Below are positions 33,010 to 44,440 of a stretch of 64,000 nt of DNA, one piece after another. The notes beneath the pieces were generated by a model that was given only the letters and a program-made list of their open reading frames with translations, was not told the origin of the DNA and searched no databases. Both the position numbers and the translations under genes were made by a program. The DNA comes from Bryum argenteum (Eukaryota; Streptophyta; Bryopsida; Bryales; Bryaceae), in assembly GCA_037043015.1 (NCBI GenBank), contig CM073327.1, positions 7,794,727 through 7,858,726 on the forward strand. The letters are read 5' to 3'. Numbering within the stretch: position 1 is the stretch's first letter; every line of letters starts with the position of its first letter.

Positions 33010-36000
33010 GAAGACATGACAAGCATCTTAGTGCAAGGATTCTAATTATATTTTTATTTATTTTTAAAGTTCTGGGGCAATTATCACCATTTCAAGCCTA
33101 TTATTCGAGGCAAGATTTTTTTCCTACTGAACTTGTTTGGTACAAGCGTGTTATCAAGATGAAGATGAACAACCTTCTAGTTAGTGATTTTCTCATTGAA
33201 GTAGGTCTATTGGTAGCATTTCACTTTGAAGTGAAAATGATGGATATTTGTGATTGTAGAGTACTAATACGTTACAATCTCAAAATCTATGAGACCTCAA
33301 GACTCAAAATTTGACTCACATGACCTACAAACAAAAAGTCCACTACAAAATTGTATGATTGTAATTTGGATAACTTACCTTCAAGTTTTTTTTTTTTTTT
33401 TTTTTTTGAATCCCTTGTTGTAAAAAAGGGGAAGCAATGTTTTAAAGCACCAAGTTATTATATGAAGTAAATACTACCTAAGTCTCTTTAAATTCTTGTT
33501 CTTATTTGAGTTTAGGAATATGTTGACACAAGTTAACCCTCATAGGACCTTTGCAACGTAGAGATATGCTTGCTATAATTTCACATGTAATGCACATGAA
33601 TTTTTGAAGAATTAGCATTACTAGTAGATGATCTATTGAAATTGATAGATTAGAAACACCTATAAATGACCATCTAAGAGATTTTAGGAATTATGCTAGG
33701 GTAATTGAGAGGTGGATTAAGTTCCTATGTAAAGAGCAAAAAAATACATGTTATGGATATCATTTAGTTATCATATTGACATTGATGAATTTAGTATCAA
33801 TTTTTGAGTGGGAAAATATACCTTCACCTGAATCTATTATATTTGATGTTCTATAAAATTAATCTATATGTAGCAAGCCAAACAATTTTGAACACATTTC
33901 AAGGTACTAAACAAAACTTTGAAAAAGTAAATTAAGGTGGACTTTTCAAGAATGACTTGAATTTTAGTTTAGGAAATCTATGATGGAATTAAATATGTGA
34001 GTATTTTTTTTGCAATTGGAAAGTAATTGGAAGACTAGATCAATTGGAATCATCACTTTCAGACTCTCTTACAAAATGCTATGGACTTTTGAAGCTTAAT
34101 TTATTGGTGTCCTGAAATGAAATCTCAAAATCTTCACTAATGATACATGGAGAATTGAACTTCAAAACTATAATATATCTATGAGTTTGAAGCTCCCGAG
34201 AGCCATTTCTAGTATTGCATCCATTTTGAGCAGTCTACCTTATACAACATCACATCATTCCTTAGGATATACATTGATTTTAGGGCTAGGTGGAAATGTT
34301 GCTTAGTACATTCAATCCGGGTTCTCCAGGGCCCCAATTTTATTTTTTTAATTTTATCTATTTTTTATTTTTTTATTTTTTATTTTTTAAAAAAAATTGG
34401 ATTTTTGGATTTTTTTTATTTTTTTATTTTTTTAAATTTTAGGATCTACGCCCCCAATTTACCGTGTGGAGACTCAACTCAGAGCTTCAAGGAATTCTAA
34501 GGGCTTAAACGCAAAAAAATACTAGACACTGTTTTATTAGCCCCCTTCATATTTGGAAATCCAAGAGGAGAACGTGGATTGCATTCAGGGACGTTTTACA
34601 TGAGGAGTCAAGCCGTACTCTACGCCAATGGAGAGCAAAAATCCTCTCAACGTGAGTGGTTCATTTTTTGAACAAGAAGTAATGAACCAATCACATTGAG
34701 ACAAAATTTTGCCCTCCTTCAGCGCCATGCTCGACTTGACTCCCCCTGTAAAGCGTCCCTTTAGTTAGTGTCCGGTATCATTTTCATATACTGCAAGATG
34801 CAACATCCCAAGGACAATTCTAAGTTGAAAACTAAATACAAGTCTCATGTGATGGCCACCGTTAGTGTACATTACACCACCCAAGTAATTTGGTATCTAT
34901 TTCGTTTCTTGAACAATTCATAAACAACCAAATATGGTAGCAGTGCCAAAAATGGCGCAGTGCTGAAAATGGAGCCCTAGTAATCTTGAGTCACAGGTAC
35001 ATAATAGATTCCCCACGCAATAGTATCATATACTCACCGCAGACATCATAGGGTATCTTTTTAGGGCACCATTTTAGGAACTTACACCTATACTTTCAAC
35101 TTCAAAAATTCATAACTCATTGTAAAAGAGTCCGAAAATGATGATTCCACTTGCTCTATTCTTCTACTAGTTTTCCCCATGCACGAAAATTGCTTGTACT
35201 GGTGACATCCCCGTGCTGAAAATTGAGCCATTATAGAGCATCATACCATACAACATCAACCCTTTTATAAGAAAAAGGTCATAAAAGATAACCTCGGAAG
35301 AAGAAAGCATCCATTACCTACTTCGGTCTTGCTGCATGAAGTTCTGTCACTAACTTCACCTATGTTGCTTCCAAGTAAGGTTCATCCCTTGCCTCACTTG
35401 TACGGCAATTAGGGTTTGTCAATACAAAGTGTGAAAGGAATGTTGGAACAAGAGCATTATAGATCTAAGCATTCTTAAGTACAATGTATCAACTATGTAT
35501 GAAAAATATTGTCATCTCACTTTTGGTTCACCAAACTCCTCTCGTTCTAGAAACACGGTTTCGATCAAATGATCATTTGATCAAAAGTGAGTTTTTAGAA
35601 CTTGAGGAGTTTGTTTGTTGAACGAAAAGTGAGTTGACAATCTTTGTTAAGAGATTGGTAGTGCCACATGATCTCTACCTTGCGTGCAGGGTACGGTTCT
35701 GATATGGGTACCCCCTTCAAAATAGTGTGATTTTTTAAACTACTTTTTTGATAAAAAAACAATATTGAAAAATTATTCTTACTAGATGGTATTATAGGTG
35801 ACATGGCTATAGTTGTATACATGTAGTTAAAAAATGGAATTTCTGGCACATATATTATGAATTACACATAGGTCACACATAATGAGACGCGTCTTAGTGG
35901 TACCCATATCAGAACCGTACGCCTTGCACAACTCAAGCAAGGTGATAAATTTTTAACCAAATCGGTCTTTTTTTTCTATTTTGGGCAGCCTAGTTTTTTT

Positions 36001-36393
36001 TAGTTGAAATTAATATTTTTGACTAAGATTTTTATTGAGGGTTCCTTTGTGTGCAACAAATTGAAAAATCAAATTCCAATTTTTAATTCTTCAAGGGCAA
36101 TTATGAGGATGCAATTTGAGATGGGGCAGTTTAGATATAGAGTTATTTTTTTGTTTTTTTATAAAATAGGTTCATGACCAAGTTACTACTCAAATTCCAA
36201 AGTGACCCAAGTCAAAATGTTTACCAGTTCTACAAGGAAATTCTTCAAAAATCACAATAACAATCTTCATAGTTTTCAATAATTTCTTAATTATTTCATT
36301 CAAATATTGTCAACAATTGAAAATTTGGAACTTTTTAAAAGAAGTAGCATACCACCATGTGAAATATTAAGCTTCTCTTTGTGTTCTATAGGT
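33010..36393. other. Gene-free AT-rich DNA with R1 and R2 fragments
   Basis: No exon or RNA gene recognised. A poly(T) run of ~22 lies at 33388-33409 and an A/T low-complexity tract at 34330-34440. An R1 fragment occupies ~34780-35500 (block GGGTACCATTTTAGGAAC near 35063). TACGGTTCTGATATGGGTACC at 35692 and its inverse near 35898 bound a ~230-bp possible TIR element. The last ~120 bases before 36394 are R2 sequence, the target of the copia insertion. Confidence 0.4.
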
Positions 36394-36625
36394 TGTTGGA
36401 ATTGGGTTTCCGAAGACTCTTTAGTTTATGGTAGCTGAAGCACCATACAAGTTTGTGGAACACCATAAGACGTATGTCTTAATGGTATATAACGTAGCTT
36501 GGAGGGTGAAGGAGATACAGTTGATTAGACCATTCCATTCAATATCTCTTTCTATGGTTGGGTGGCAAGTTACATTGGACTATATTCATATTTAATATAT
36601 TATCATTGTTACAACAATTCTAACA
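36394..36625 (+). repeat. 5' LTR of the copia element
   Basis: Starts TGTTGGAATTGGG and ends CAATTCTAACA. Differs from the 3' LTR at two sites (TTTGTGG vs TGTGTGG; GATTAGACC vs GATTGGACC). Contains AT-rich promoter-like sequence (ATTCATATTTAATATATTATC) near its end. Confidence 0.95.
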
Positions 36626-36639
36626 TGGTATCAGAGCGA
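36626..36639 (+). promoter_or_regulatory. Primer-binding site of the copia element
   Basis: TGGTATCAGAGCGA directly follows the LTR. TGGTATCAGAGC is the usual complement of the 3' end of plant initiator methionine tRNA, used to prime minus-strand synthesis in copia elements. Confidence 0.9.
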
Positions 36640-36821
36640 AGGTTAGTTGATATATATTAAATCGTTAGTAGATATTTTGAGTCGGTAGTAGATCGAGCAT
36701 GGTTATGATCAATTAGTTGATTATAAGTGAAATCCTAAGTATTGGTCATTTTCTTCAACTCTCAAAAGGATTGATTACATAGAGTTGTAAATCATATCAT
36801 TGTTTCATTGCATTTGTTGCG

Positions 36822-39023
36822 ATGATGACTAGCCCTGTGGGGACTAGGTTCTTGGACATGTTTGGTGGTGAGAACTTTCATGCGTGGAAGCTTCGAATGT
36901 CCTATCTTTTGAAAAGAGAAGGATTTTGGAAATTGGTAGTTGGTGAGGAACCAAAACCAATTTTGCAAACACCAATTGAGGGTAATGTTCAAGAGGGGGT
37001 TTGTGGAGACAATGTCATAGAGGGTACCATAAGTGGTACTACTAATGCAGCTGCTATTAATAGTAGTATGGCAAAGTGGATGGAACGTGATTTTATTGCT
37101 CTTTCTACGATAGGATTTTATCTCAAAGACGAGCCATTACAACAGATAGCTAATTGTCAAACTTCGAAAGAAGCATGGGATGAATTAAATTTCATATACG
37201 CTTTAGGAGATCAAAATACGAAAAGGATCTTGCAAAGGGAGTTTTGGTCCTTTAAAACTAACGAGGAAGATGGGATGGCAAAATCCATTTCTGCTTTTAG
37301 GTCCTTAATTGATCGTTTAGCGGGAGTAGGTGTTCTTCTTGATGAAGGAGACAAGACTAATTCTCTTTTGAGTAGTCTACCAGATTCTTGGAAAAGTTTT
37401 ACAAGCATCAATGGAAACGAACAAAATTTATCGATGCATATGCTAGTTGGGAGGATCCTACAAGAAGAGCAAAGAATCAAAGATGAAAATGGAGGAGGAA
37501 GTTCTAAAGACTCGATTAAAGCTTTGGCGGTTAGAAAAGAGAACTTTAAGAAAACAAGAGCATTTAAGGGCAAATGTTTTCTATGTAAGAAAGTCGGCCA
37601 TAAAGCCAATGAGTGTGAACTCAAACAAGATAAAAATGAAGGTGATTCTTCCGACAATGAAGAGAATAAAAAGAAGGGAGAAAAGAAGGGTGGTAAGGAC
37701 GAATCATCGAAAAAGGAGAACAAGAAGTCGTGGGAAAATAAGGTTAAAACACCTCAAACAAAAAGATCAGAGAGTCCTACTTTACTGGTGATTGATACTT
37801 GTTTAGTACGAGAAGATGATGCGATTTGGTATCTTGACTCTGGAGCTACAAGACATGTGACTCCCCACGGAGATTGGTTCATTGAGTATGAGTTATTACC
37901 AAAAGGGCAAACCATTTTTGTTGGTGATGATCATCGGTGTGAAATCAAGGGGATCGGCACCATTCTAATACTGCTAAACAGTGGAGCTTCTATGAAAATC
38001 ACTAAAGTTCTTCATGTTCCAAGTATGGCAAAGAATCTTCTATCGGCTCAAGAATTGAGGAAGGACGGCTTTGAGATTCATTTGGGAGAAAACATTTATA
38101 TTGAAGACAAGTACGGTAAAAGGATTACTAACCTTCAAGAAATTAATGGACTTTTCAAGATTGGTAAAAACCCACGAAATTACAAGGCCTTGGCTTCATA
38201 TTCATGTACAAGGTTGCCAAAACTAAATGTGTGGCACGAGAGACTAGGGCATATCGGATTTCAGAAAATGAAAATTTTAAAAGAATTGGAGAAGACCTTG
38301 GATTTTACTACAAGGGATATGGGAACTTTTCCTTTATGTGAAGCCTGTTTACACGGTAAGCAGTCAAGGAAGAAGTTTCCGAAGCATGAAGCAAAAAGAG
38401 CTTCACATCTATTGGAAATTGTTCATTCAGATTTGGTGGAACCCTTACCTAACTCACTTGGAGGTTCTCGATATTTCATTACTTTTATTGATGATTTATC
38501 ACGGTTTACTAGTGTGGCTTTTCTCAAAGTAAAATCAGATGCATTGAAGGAGTTCAAGACATTCAAAGCATGGGGTGAAAAACACACTCAAAGATTTGTT
38601 AAGAAATTGAGAACTGACAACGGAGGAGAATATATCTCCAACGATTTTAAAAGTTATTGTGAAGATTCTGGAATTTCAAGAGAGTTTACTATTCCATATA
38701 CACCTCAGCAGAATGGGGTAGCGGAGAGGAAAAACCGAACTTTGATGGAAGCTGCTAGAAGCATGATGATGGCTTCTTCTTTAAGCCCGGGATTTTGGGC
38801 AGAAGCTATATCTACAGCATGTTATTTACAGAATATAACTCCAACAAAAGCGGTAAATTCTACACCTTATGAGATTTGGTATAAATCCAAACCCTCGTAT
38901 GGCCATCTTCGGATTTTTGGATGCAAAGGATTTGCTAAATTTCCAGATGAAGAGAGAAGGAAATTAGATGTTAAAACCAAGAAATGCATCTTCATCGGAT
39001 ATAGTAACCAATCTAAGGGGTAA
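36822..39023 (+). CDS. Copia GAG-protease-integrase polyprotein (truncated by frameshift)
   Basis: A 733-codon open frame. GAG comes first (FHAWKLRMSYLLKREGFWKLV near residue 25, typical copia GAG), then a zinc knuckle CFLCKKVGHKANEC (~250-263) and a Lys/Glu-rich linker. The protease has the aspartic motif WYLDSGATRHVT (~338). The integrase has the His/Cys zinc region (WHERLGH ... CEACLHGKQ, ~470-512) and the DDE core with D in VHSDLVEPLP (~536), D in LRTDNGGEY (~598) and E in NGVAERKNRTL (~634). All three catalytic positions are present. The frame ends at SNQSKG where one base appears to be missing; copia polyproteins normally continue into RT. The start is the first ATG after the primer-binding site in a good context (GCGATGATGACTAG). 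Confidence 0.9.
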   Translation: MMTSPVGTRFLDMFGGENFHAWKLRMSYLLKREGFWKLVVGEEPKPILQTPIEGNVQEGVCGDNVIEGTISGTTNAAAINSSMAKWMERDFIALSTIGFYLKDEPLQQIANCQTSKEAWDELNFIYALGDQNTKRILQREFWSFKTNEEDGMAKSISAFRSLIDRLAGVGVLLDEGDKTNSLLSSLPDSWKSFTSINGNEQNLSMHMLVGRILQEEQRIKDENGGGSSKDSIKALAVRKENFKKTRAFKGKCFLCKKVGHKANECELKQDKNEGDSSDNEENKKKGEKKGGKDESSKKENKKSWENKVKTPQTKRSESPTLLVIDTCLVREDDAIWYLDSGATRHVTPHGDWFIEYELLPKGQTIFVGDDHRCEIKGIGTILILLNSGASMKITKVLHVPSMAKNLLSAQELRKDGFEIHLGENIYIEDKYGKRITNLQEINGLFKIGKNPRNYKALASYSCTRLPKLNVWHERLGHIGFQKMKILKELEKTLDFTTRDMGTFPLCEACLHGKQSRKKFPKHEAKRASHLLEIVHSDLVEPLPNSLGGSRYFITFIDDLSRFTSVAFLKVKSDALKEFKTFKAWGEKHTQRFVKKLRTDNGGEYISNDFKSYCEDSGISREFTIPYTPQQNGVAERKNRTLMEAARSMMMASSLSPGFWAEAISTACYLQNITPTKAVNSTPYEIWYKSKPSYGHLRIFGCKGFAKFPDEERRKLDVKTKKCIFIGYSNQSKG

Positions 39024-39055
39024 AACTATTTGATCCAATTAAAAACCAAACCTTC

Positions 39056-40640
39056 GTGAGTAGGGATGTGGATTTTATGGAAGATATGGCCATAAATCAA
39101 GAGGAGGATATTGAAGAAACCTCACCATTTGATATTTTTCTATCTACTAATGAGACGAATGAGATGACTAAAGGGAAAGTAGTGGAAGAAGAAATTGTCC
39201 AAGATGGTGATGTTGAGTGTAGAGACAATCAGGTGATTGATGGCTTTGAAGAAGATAATCGAATCGAGGAAGATCATGGCGAAGATCTACTTAATGAAGA
39301 GGAGGATCATCCTAATACAGAATCCTAATACAAGTAAGAAGAGGAAGTAGGGTAAGAGATCCTTCTCGGCGATTTCTTGAGTCAATAATTCTATTGGAGA
39401 ACATGAACCTTTGTCGTTAAAAGAGGCCCTAACAAGACCAGATGGTGATAAATGGAAGGAAGCCATTAAGATGGAATACAATTCATTAATGGACAAGAAA
39501 ACATGGGATTTGGTACCACTACCTAAGGATAGACAACCACTGGGTTGTAAATGGGTATTTAAAATCAAAAGAAAAGCAGATGGATCATTGGATAAGTATA
39601 AAGCGAGATTAGTGGCTAAAGGATATGATCAAATTGAAGGCTTGGATTATAATGAGACTTTTTCACCTGTGGTTAGAATGGCTACGATGAGATTATTATT
39701 TGCAGTATCGGCAATTTTAGATTTGGAACTTCAACAAATGGATGTGAAAACGGCATTTCTAAATGGAGGTTTGGATGAAGTGATCTATATGAAGCAACCG
39801 CAAGGGTATATCTGCAAGGAGAGGGAAAATATGGTATGTCTACTCAACAAAGCAATTTATGGTTTGAAGCAATCTCCTCAAATGTGGAATGAAAATATCA
39901 AGTCCTTTTTATCCAAATTGGGATTCACTAGGAGTATTAAGGACAATGGACTATATATTCTACAAAAGGGAGGAGCATTTTTGTGGTTGGCGTTATACAT
40001 TGATGATTGCTTCTTATTTAGCAATGACATCGAACTTTTAAAAAAGGTAAAATTGGCTTTATCCAACAAATATGACATGATGGACATGGGTGATCTCTCT
40101 TCTGGACTTAATTTATATGTCACAAGGGATAGAGACAGGGAGGTGTTGACATTGAGTCAGGTAAAGTACATACAAAGAAACTACAACAATTCAGTATGGG
40201 TTACGCAAAACCTATGTCTACGCCGTTGGAGGTAAATTGCAGATTAGATTGTGGGAAAGACATTTCACAAGAGGAGGAAGAAATAATCAAGACAATTCCA
40301 TATAAATCTGCAGTGGGAGCATTGATGTATTTGGCTATTACGTCTCGGCCCAATATATCCTATGCGGTTAGCATGGTGGCACAATATAGCTCTAAGCCTT
40401 GTGAAAGCCATTGGTCATGTGTTAAACGAATTTTTTAGATACCTTAATGGTACAATCAACGATGGTCTAATCTATGAAGGAAATACAAGCTTAGAGGTGG
40501 CTGGATTTTATGAGGTGGTTGGATTTTGCGATGCAAACTGGGTGGGAGATCCGATCAAAAGAAAGTCAAGAAGTTGTTAAGTTTTCATTTTAGGCAATCG
40601 ACCTATTACATGGAATAGCGTCAAACGGATGTGTATTGTA
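39056..40640 (+). pseudogene. Copia reverse transcriptase and RNase H portion, frameshifted
   Basis: Continuation of the polyprotein in several frames. 39056-39328 is the acidic integrase-RT linker and ends at a small duplication (TCCTAATACA twice) and stop. 39411-40235 holds the RT (WDLVPLPKDRQPLGCKWVFK, then QQMDVKTAFLNG with the first catalytic Asp, and LALYIDDCFLFS with the YxDD box). 40196-40438 continues after a frameshift (AVGALMYLAITSRPNISYAV). 40362-40580 begins RNase H (GFCDANWVGDPIKRKS) and stops. The conserved core residues are intact, so damage is mostly small indels. The element cannot make its own RT without frame suppression. Confidence 0.85.
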
Positions 40641-40655
40641 CAATCGTACAATCAA

Positions 40656-40945
40656 GTGCGGAGGTATAATACTATGGCACGGGTGCGGAAGTATAATACT
40701 ATAATACTATGGCACGAGTGCGGAAGTATAATACTATAATACTATAATACTATGGCAAGGGTGCAAAAGTATAATACTATGGCACGAGTGCGGAAGTATA
40801 ATACTATGGCACGAGTGCGGAAGTATAATATTATGGCACGAGTGCGGAAGTATAATACTATGGCACGGGTGCGGAAGTATAATACTATGGCACGGGTGCG
40901 GAAGTATAATACTATGGCATGGGACGAATCAAGTGCGGAAGCATA
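40656..40945 (+). repeat. 27-bp minisatellite grown out of the RNase H coding motif
   Basis: About nine to ten units of GTGCGGAAGTATAATACTATGGCACGA. Two units (40683 and 40718) are expanded by ATAATACT copies. The flanks AATCAAGTGCGGAGGTATAATACTATG (left) and ATCAAGTGCGGAAGCATAATAGTATGC (right) match degraded codons for the copia RNase H motif SSAEAEYY, so the array arose by duplicating that motif. It reads as a repeated nonapeptide (MARVRKYNT), but this is not a gene. Confidence 0.85.
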
Positions 40946-41120
40946 ATAGTATGCTGCAGGGGACACTATGAGCGGAGATACGGGAGTGCATCTAGTAACA
41001 TCGGTTTCGAGAAAATTATTGGAGATTGATGAAGTTCCTAACCCCAAGAAAGTTCGTTTGGGTTAAGTGGGAGCAATGGAATGTCATACACATCTTGTGA
41101 TGGTGCTAGCTAAGTGGAAG

Positions 41121-41352
41121 TGTTGGAATTGGGTTTCCGAAGACTCTTTAGTTTATGGTAGCTGAAGCACCATACAAGTGTGTGGAACACCATAAGACGT
41201 ATGTCTTAATGGTATATAACGTAGCTTGGAGGGTGAAGGAGATACAGTTGATTGGACCATTCCATTCAATATCTCTTTCTATGGTTGGGTGGCAAGTTAC
41301 ATTGGACTATATTCATATTTAATATATTATCATTGTTACAACAATTCTAACA
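41121..41352 (+). repeat. 3' LTR of the copia element
   Basis: 232 bp, TGTTGGAATT...ATTCTAACA, followed by the TAGGT target duplication. A purine-rich tract (AAGTGGAAG) immediately precedes it and another (AAGTGGGAG) lies at 41065-41073; either could be the polypurine tract. Confidence 0.95.
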
Positions 41353-41357
41353 TAGGT

Positions 41358-42287
41358 CCTATGAGAGCAAGCGTTATGAAGGCATGTACACAACTCATTT
41401 AGAAGAAGAAGTTGAAGAATTATAGAAAGCTCCATGTATACCTTACGAAGTGCCTTGCTCTATAGTAGCTTGTGAGCTTGAGCTAGGATCAACCTCATTT
41501 TAAGAAGTCTTGTTTGTACGTATTGCCAAGCTCAAGCATAACTCCTTTTGGCTCTCTCTCTCCAGAGAGAAAGAAATTTTTGCCTTGAGTTTCCTCTTAG
41601 GAAAACTTCCCCCTTCCACTTTACGAACAACCCTAATATGATAATTAAAAGTCTAAAAATCTAATTGTTGCAACATTGAGGTTTTGGAATTTGCAATGTT
41701 GCAACAATGAGATTTTGGATTTTTGATCTCATAACGTTCAAAGTTGCAACAATGAGATTTTGGAATTTTTCATTCTCATCTAGAGTTTAAAGAGGGAATC
41801 ACATACTTTACTTTGCAAAATCTCATGCTTGTACAAAACAAATAAATAAATTTTGCTTATACAAGAGATGGTGCAACTCACTTACTTATGATGTGCCTAG
41901 AGTAAGCAAGATGTGACCCTTTCCCCATAAAGTGATAGAAAATAAACAGCATATGATCACTAGGTGCCCGTATTCCAGTGCTAGCGTTTCTCGGAGCCTC
42001 CATCAGCCAATGAGATTTTTTCTTCAGAATCCTTGGAATTTTCCATATGGACCCCCCACGGTAGTTTTTGATGATTTTAAATTTAAATTTGGGGCCTGCG
42101 ACCCCAAATTACCCATGGAAGCTTACTCCTTGGCATTTGAAGCCTATACATGAAAAAATTAGGAGTTCTTTACCCATCCCCTCCCTTGCCCCCGAATTTG
42201 CTCATAGCACCGAAATACGGTGATCCATGATTGCTCATCTGCTCTAATTATTAGCTGGTCTTACAAATTGAACTTTAGAGAGGCTTG
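41358..42287. other. Gene-free repeat DNA
   Basis: R2 continuation to ~41420. At 41660-41765 the phrase TTGCAACAATGAGATTTTGGA is repeated three times. Around 41990-42115 a block (CTCGGAGCCTCC...GGGGCCTGCGACCCC) has an inverted relative at 59945-60010 and a fragment near 54750. No gene is seen. Confidence 0.4.
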
Positions 42288-42290
42288 TCA

Positions 42291-42741
42291 GAGCATCTCC
42301 ACCAACAAGGCCACACGCACTGAGAAAAGAGAAACGGACAACTGTTCATGCCAACGGCTTCCCACCAAGGACCATTTGGCGCGGCCTCAACGATCAGGGC
42401 CTCCATGTATATGAGGAGGCACGGAATTCGGGGTGGGCTCTTCCGTGCCTCCTTATGCAACTGTAGCTCATCCGAATCTACTGTAGCCGGAAATAAAAAC
42501 GAATAAAAACGAATCAGAGAAGCCCAAATTCCAAAAAGAAAAATCTTGGAGAAAAATTGTAGCCGAAAAAGTCAAATCACAATTGAAGAATATTTTCAAA
42601 ATCACTATAATAGTAAAAGTGAGATGCATCGCACTTGCGGTTGGTGGGAATAGCGCCCGCCCAACCAAGCGAGGCCACTCCAATCGACCCTCAAAATACC
42701 CCACTTGCGTGCTTGCGGGCACACAACTGGTGGAGATGCTC
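42291..42741. mobile_element. GAGCATC-type TIR element, copy 1 (TSD TCA)
   Basis: 451 bp with ends GAGCATCTCCACCA and TGGTGGAGATGCTC (14-bp perfect TIR), flanked by TCA (42288-42290, 42742-42744). A second member at 49685-50089 has the same TSD. The interior is GC-richer at both ends, AT-rich in the middle, and has no credible coding frame. Elements ending in GAGCATCTCC are common in plants; I do not assign a superfamily. Confidence 0.75.
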
Positions 42742-42747
42742 TCAGAT

Positions 42748-44172
42748 ATGGAGGCAGTCTCGTGATGATTTGCGACTGTATGATTGCTTGATTGAGTTTT
42801 CAGACAAAGATTAAAATTGTTTATTATACTATATCTACAACAACATACAACATGACATGCAAGGAATTGCAAACAATCAGCGAGTTTCTACATACTATAT
42901 TGGGGGCTCTAGGAAATGGGTATCCTTCCTATGTACTGCAAGAGTCGAGGCCAACAAATCTCCAAGTCAATTTATTCATAATTCGAGCCTAATTGGTTCC
43001 ATGGGCCACTTGGAGAACACATTAAACAATTAATTAAGTCGAGACCAATTCTTCCATGTGTATTCTCTTGGGGTCGAGTAGTAGAAGGAAAACCAAGGTC
43101 ATGGGGTCAATTTCTATTATTGGTTACATTCCATGCTTTTGGTTTGTTCACATTAAAGTATTTTAGTGGAATAATGATTTTGTATTGAAATCAAGGAACG
43201 GATGCATTGGCCTTCCATTCTTGCATCTCCCAACTTTTCGAGTGCATGGCGTATCATAACTTGTCCCCCACCATTATAATATGACTTCAGAAACTTAGGC
43301 TTGACTACCCATGTAAATCAATTTCAAGAACTGAACCAATCACAAGAGAGGATTTGGCCATGATTTGGCCCCATTAATGAATAGGCCCCTCGTGTAAAGC
43401 GGTCTTTAGTGTCGCACACTTTCCAAACCATGCAAAATCGATACATTGTTTGATTTTAAAATTTTTAAAAATAAAAAACAATAATAATTACAAAATCCCA
43501 AGGACAATTCTTGCTTATAAAAGTCTTAATTTACTATTCCCTCCATTGACTGTCATGTGATGGCAGCCATTACTTTGCACGACCCAAGTGATTTGGTTAT
43601 TATACTATTTCTTGAACATTTTATATTAAGCAAATAAAATAGCATTTTCTTGCTCTGGAACAAGAAAATATCATGATCATTGAGAATCTATGAAGAAAAA
43701 GAAAGCATCCACTACCTATGGCGGTCCTGTTGAACGAACTTGGCTAATTTTAGCTTCTAAATTTCCTTGTGTTTTTGGGAGCTTGAAACCTCAAAACTGC
43801 AATTTTCAACTTTTATGGACTCCTGGGGTAAGTAAATTTCTTTAAAAAAATATATTTGTACTTCCGACCGTAAGATCTTGTACCTAACCCCATTTATAGG
43901 TATTGCTCCAAAATTTGACCGTTGGATGTTGTTGTAGATATAGCATAATAAATAAACTCATTTGTGAGATTGTTGATTGTTTGGGTGTAACAATCACAAT
44001 CCGTCTTCAAGGATAGTTAGGGGCTAACAATGTTGACTATAAGTAAGGTTCATCCCTAACCTCTCTTCAGCGGTCTTCTACGGCAATCAATCAGTGTTTG
44101 TCAAAACAAGAGTGGAGTTTAGATGTGGAAGTAAGTAATGTTGGAGCAAGAGCCTCATAGATCTAAGCATTC
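42748..44172. other. No gene recognised
   Basis: AT-rich DNA with R1-like fragments (for example GGCAGCCATTACTTTGCACGACCC near 43563, compare 20771 and 34856) and a degraded family-B piece at ~43755-44030 (TGTTTTTGGGAGCTTGAAACC ... GGATAGTTAGGGGC). Confidence 0.4.
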
Positions 44173-44176
44173 TTAA

Positions 44177-44436
44177 CCCCTAAAGGTCCAAGAAAGCGGA
44201 AATCGCTTTTTGGAATTTCCTGAGGGAGAAAATTCAGCCAACTTTGACCATTATAATCTCAAAATTGGAGAGAATTTAACGGTCCAAATTTGAGATTTGA
44301 GAAAAGGGTCAAGTTAACTTCAAGATCCTACGATTGGATCTTCTAATCAATGCTTAGATTGAGTTTCTTTGCACCTGAAGTAGAAGAAGGTTCTTTTTGA
44401 TAATTTAAACAATTTTGTATCAAGGACCTCTCGGGG
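44177..44436. mobile_element. TTAA element family B, copy B2
   Basis: 260 bp flanked by TTAA (44173-44176, 44437-44440), ends CCCCTAAAGGTCC and GGACCTCTCGGGG. It is the same length as, and nearly identical to, copy B1 at 61294. Subterminal hairpin AAAGCG-GAAAT-CGCTTT at 44193-44209. Confidence 0.8.
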
Positions 44437-44440
44437 TTAA

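Larger units (their letters stand above)
36394..41352 (+). mobile_element. Ty1/copia LTR retrotransposon, complete boundaries, broken coding region
   Basis: 4,959-bp element with 232-bp LTRs (TG...CA), 5-bp target duplication TAGGT (36389-36393 and 41353-41357), primer-binding site after the left LTR, and gene order GAG-protease-integrase-RT-RNase H, which defines copia. The LTRs differ at only two positions that I can see, implying a recent insertion. The polyprotein frame is broken at ~39020, ~39330, ~40190, ~40436 and ~40578, and the RNase H end is replaced by a minisatellite. It interrupted an R2 repeat; the sequence rejoins as ...CTATAGGT|CCTATGAGAG, compare 31920. Confidence 0.95.

Noticed and set aside
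40742-41047. Open frames on both strands with a repeated nonapeptide
   Set aside because: A 27-bp tandem unit is divisible by three, so all its stop-free frames stay open; not a gene.
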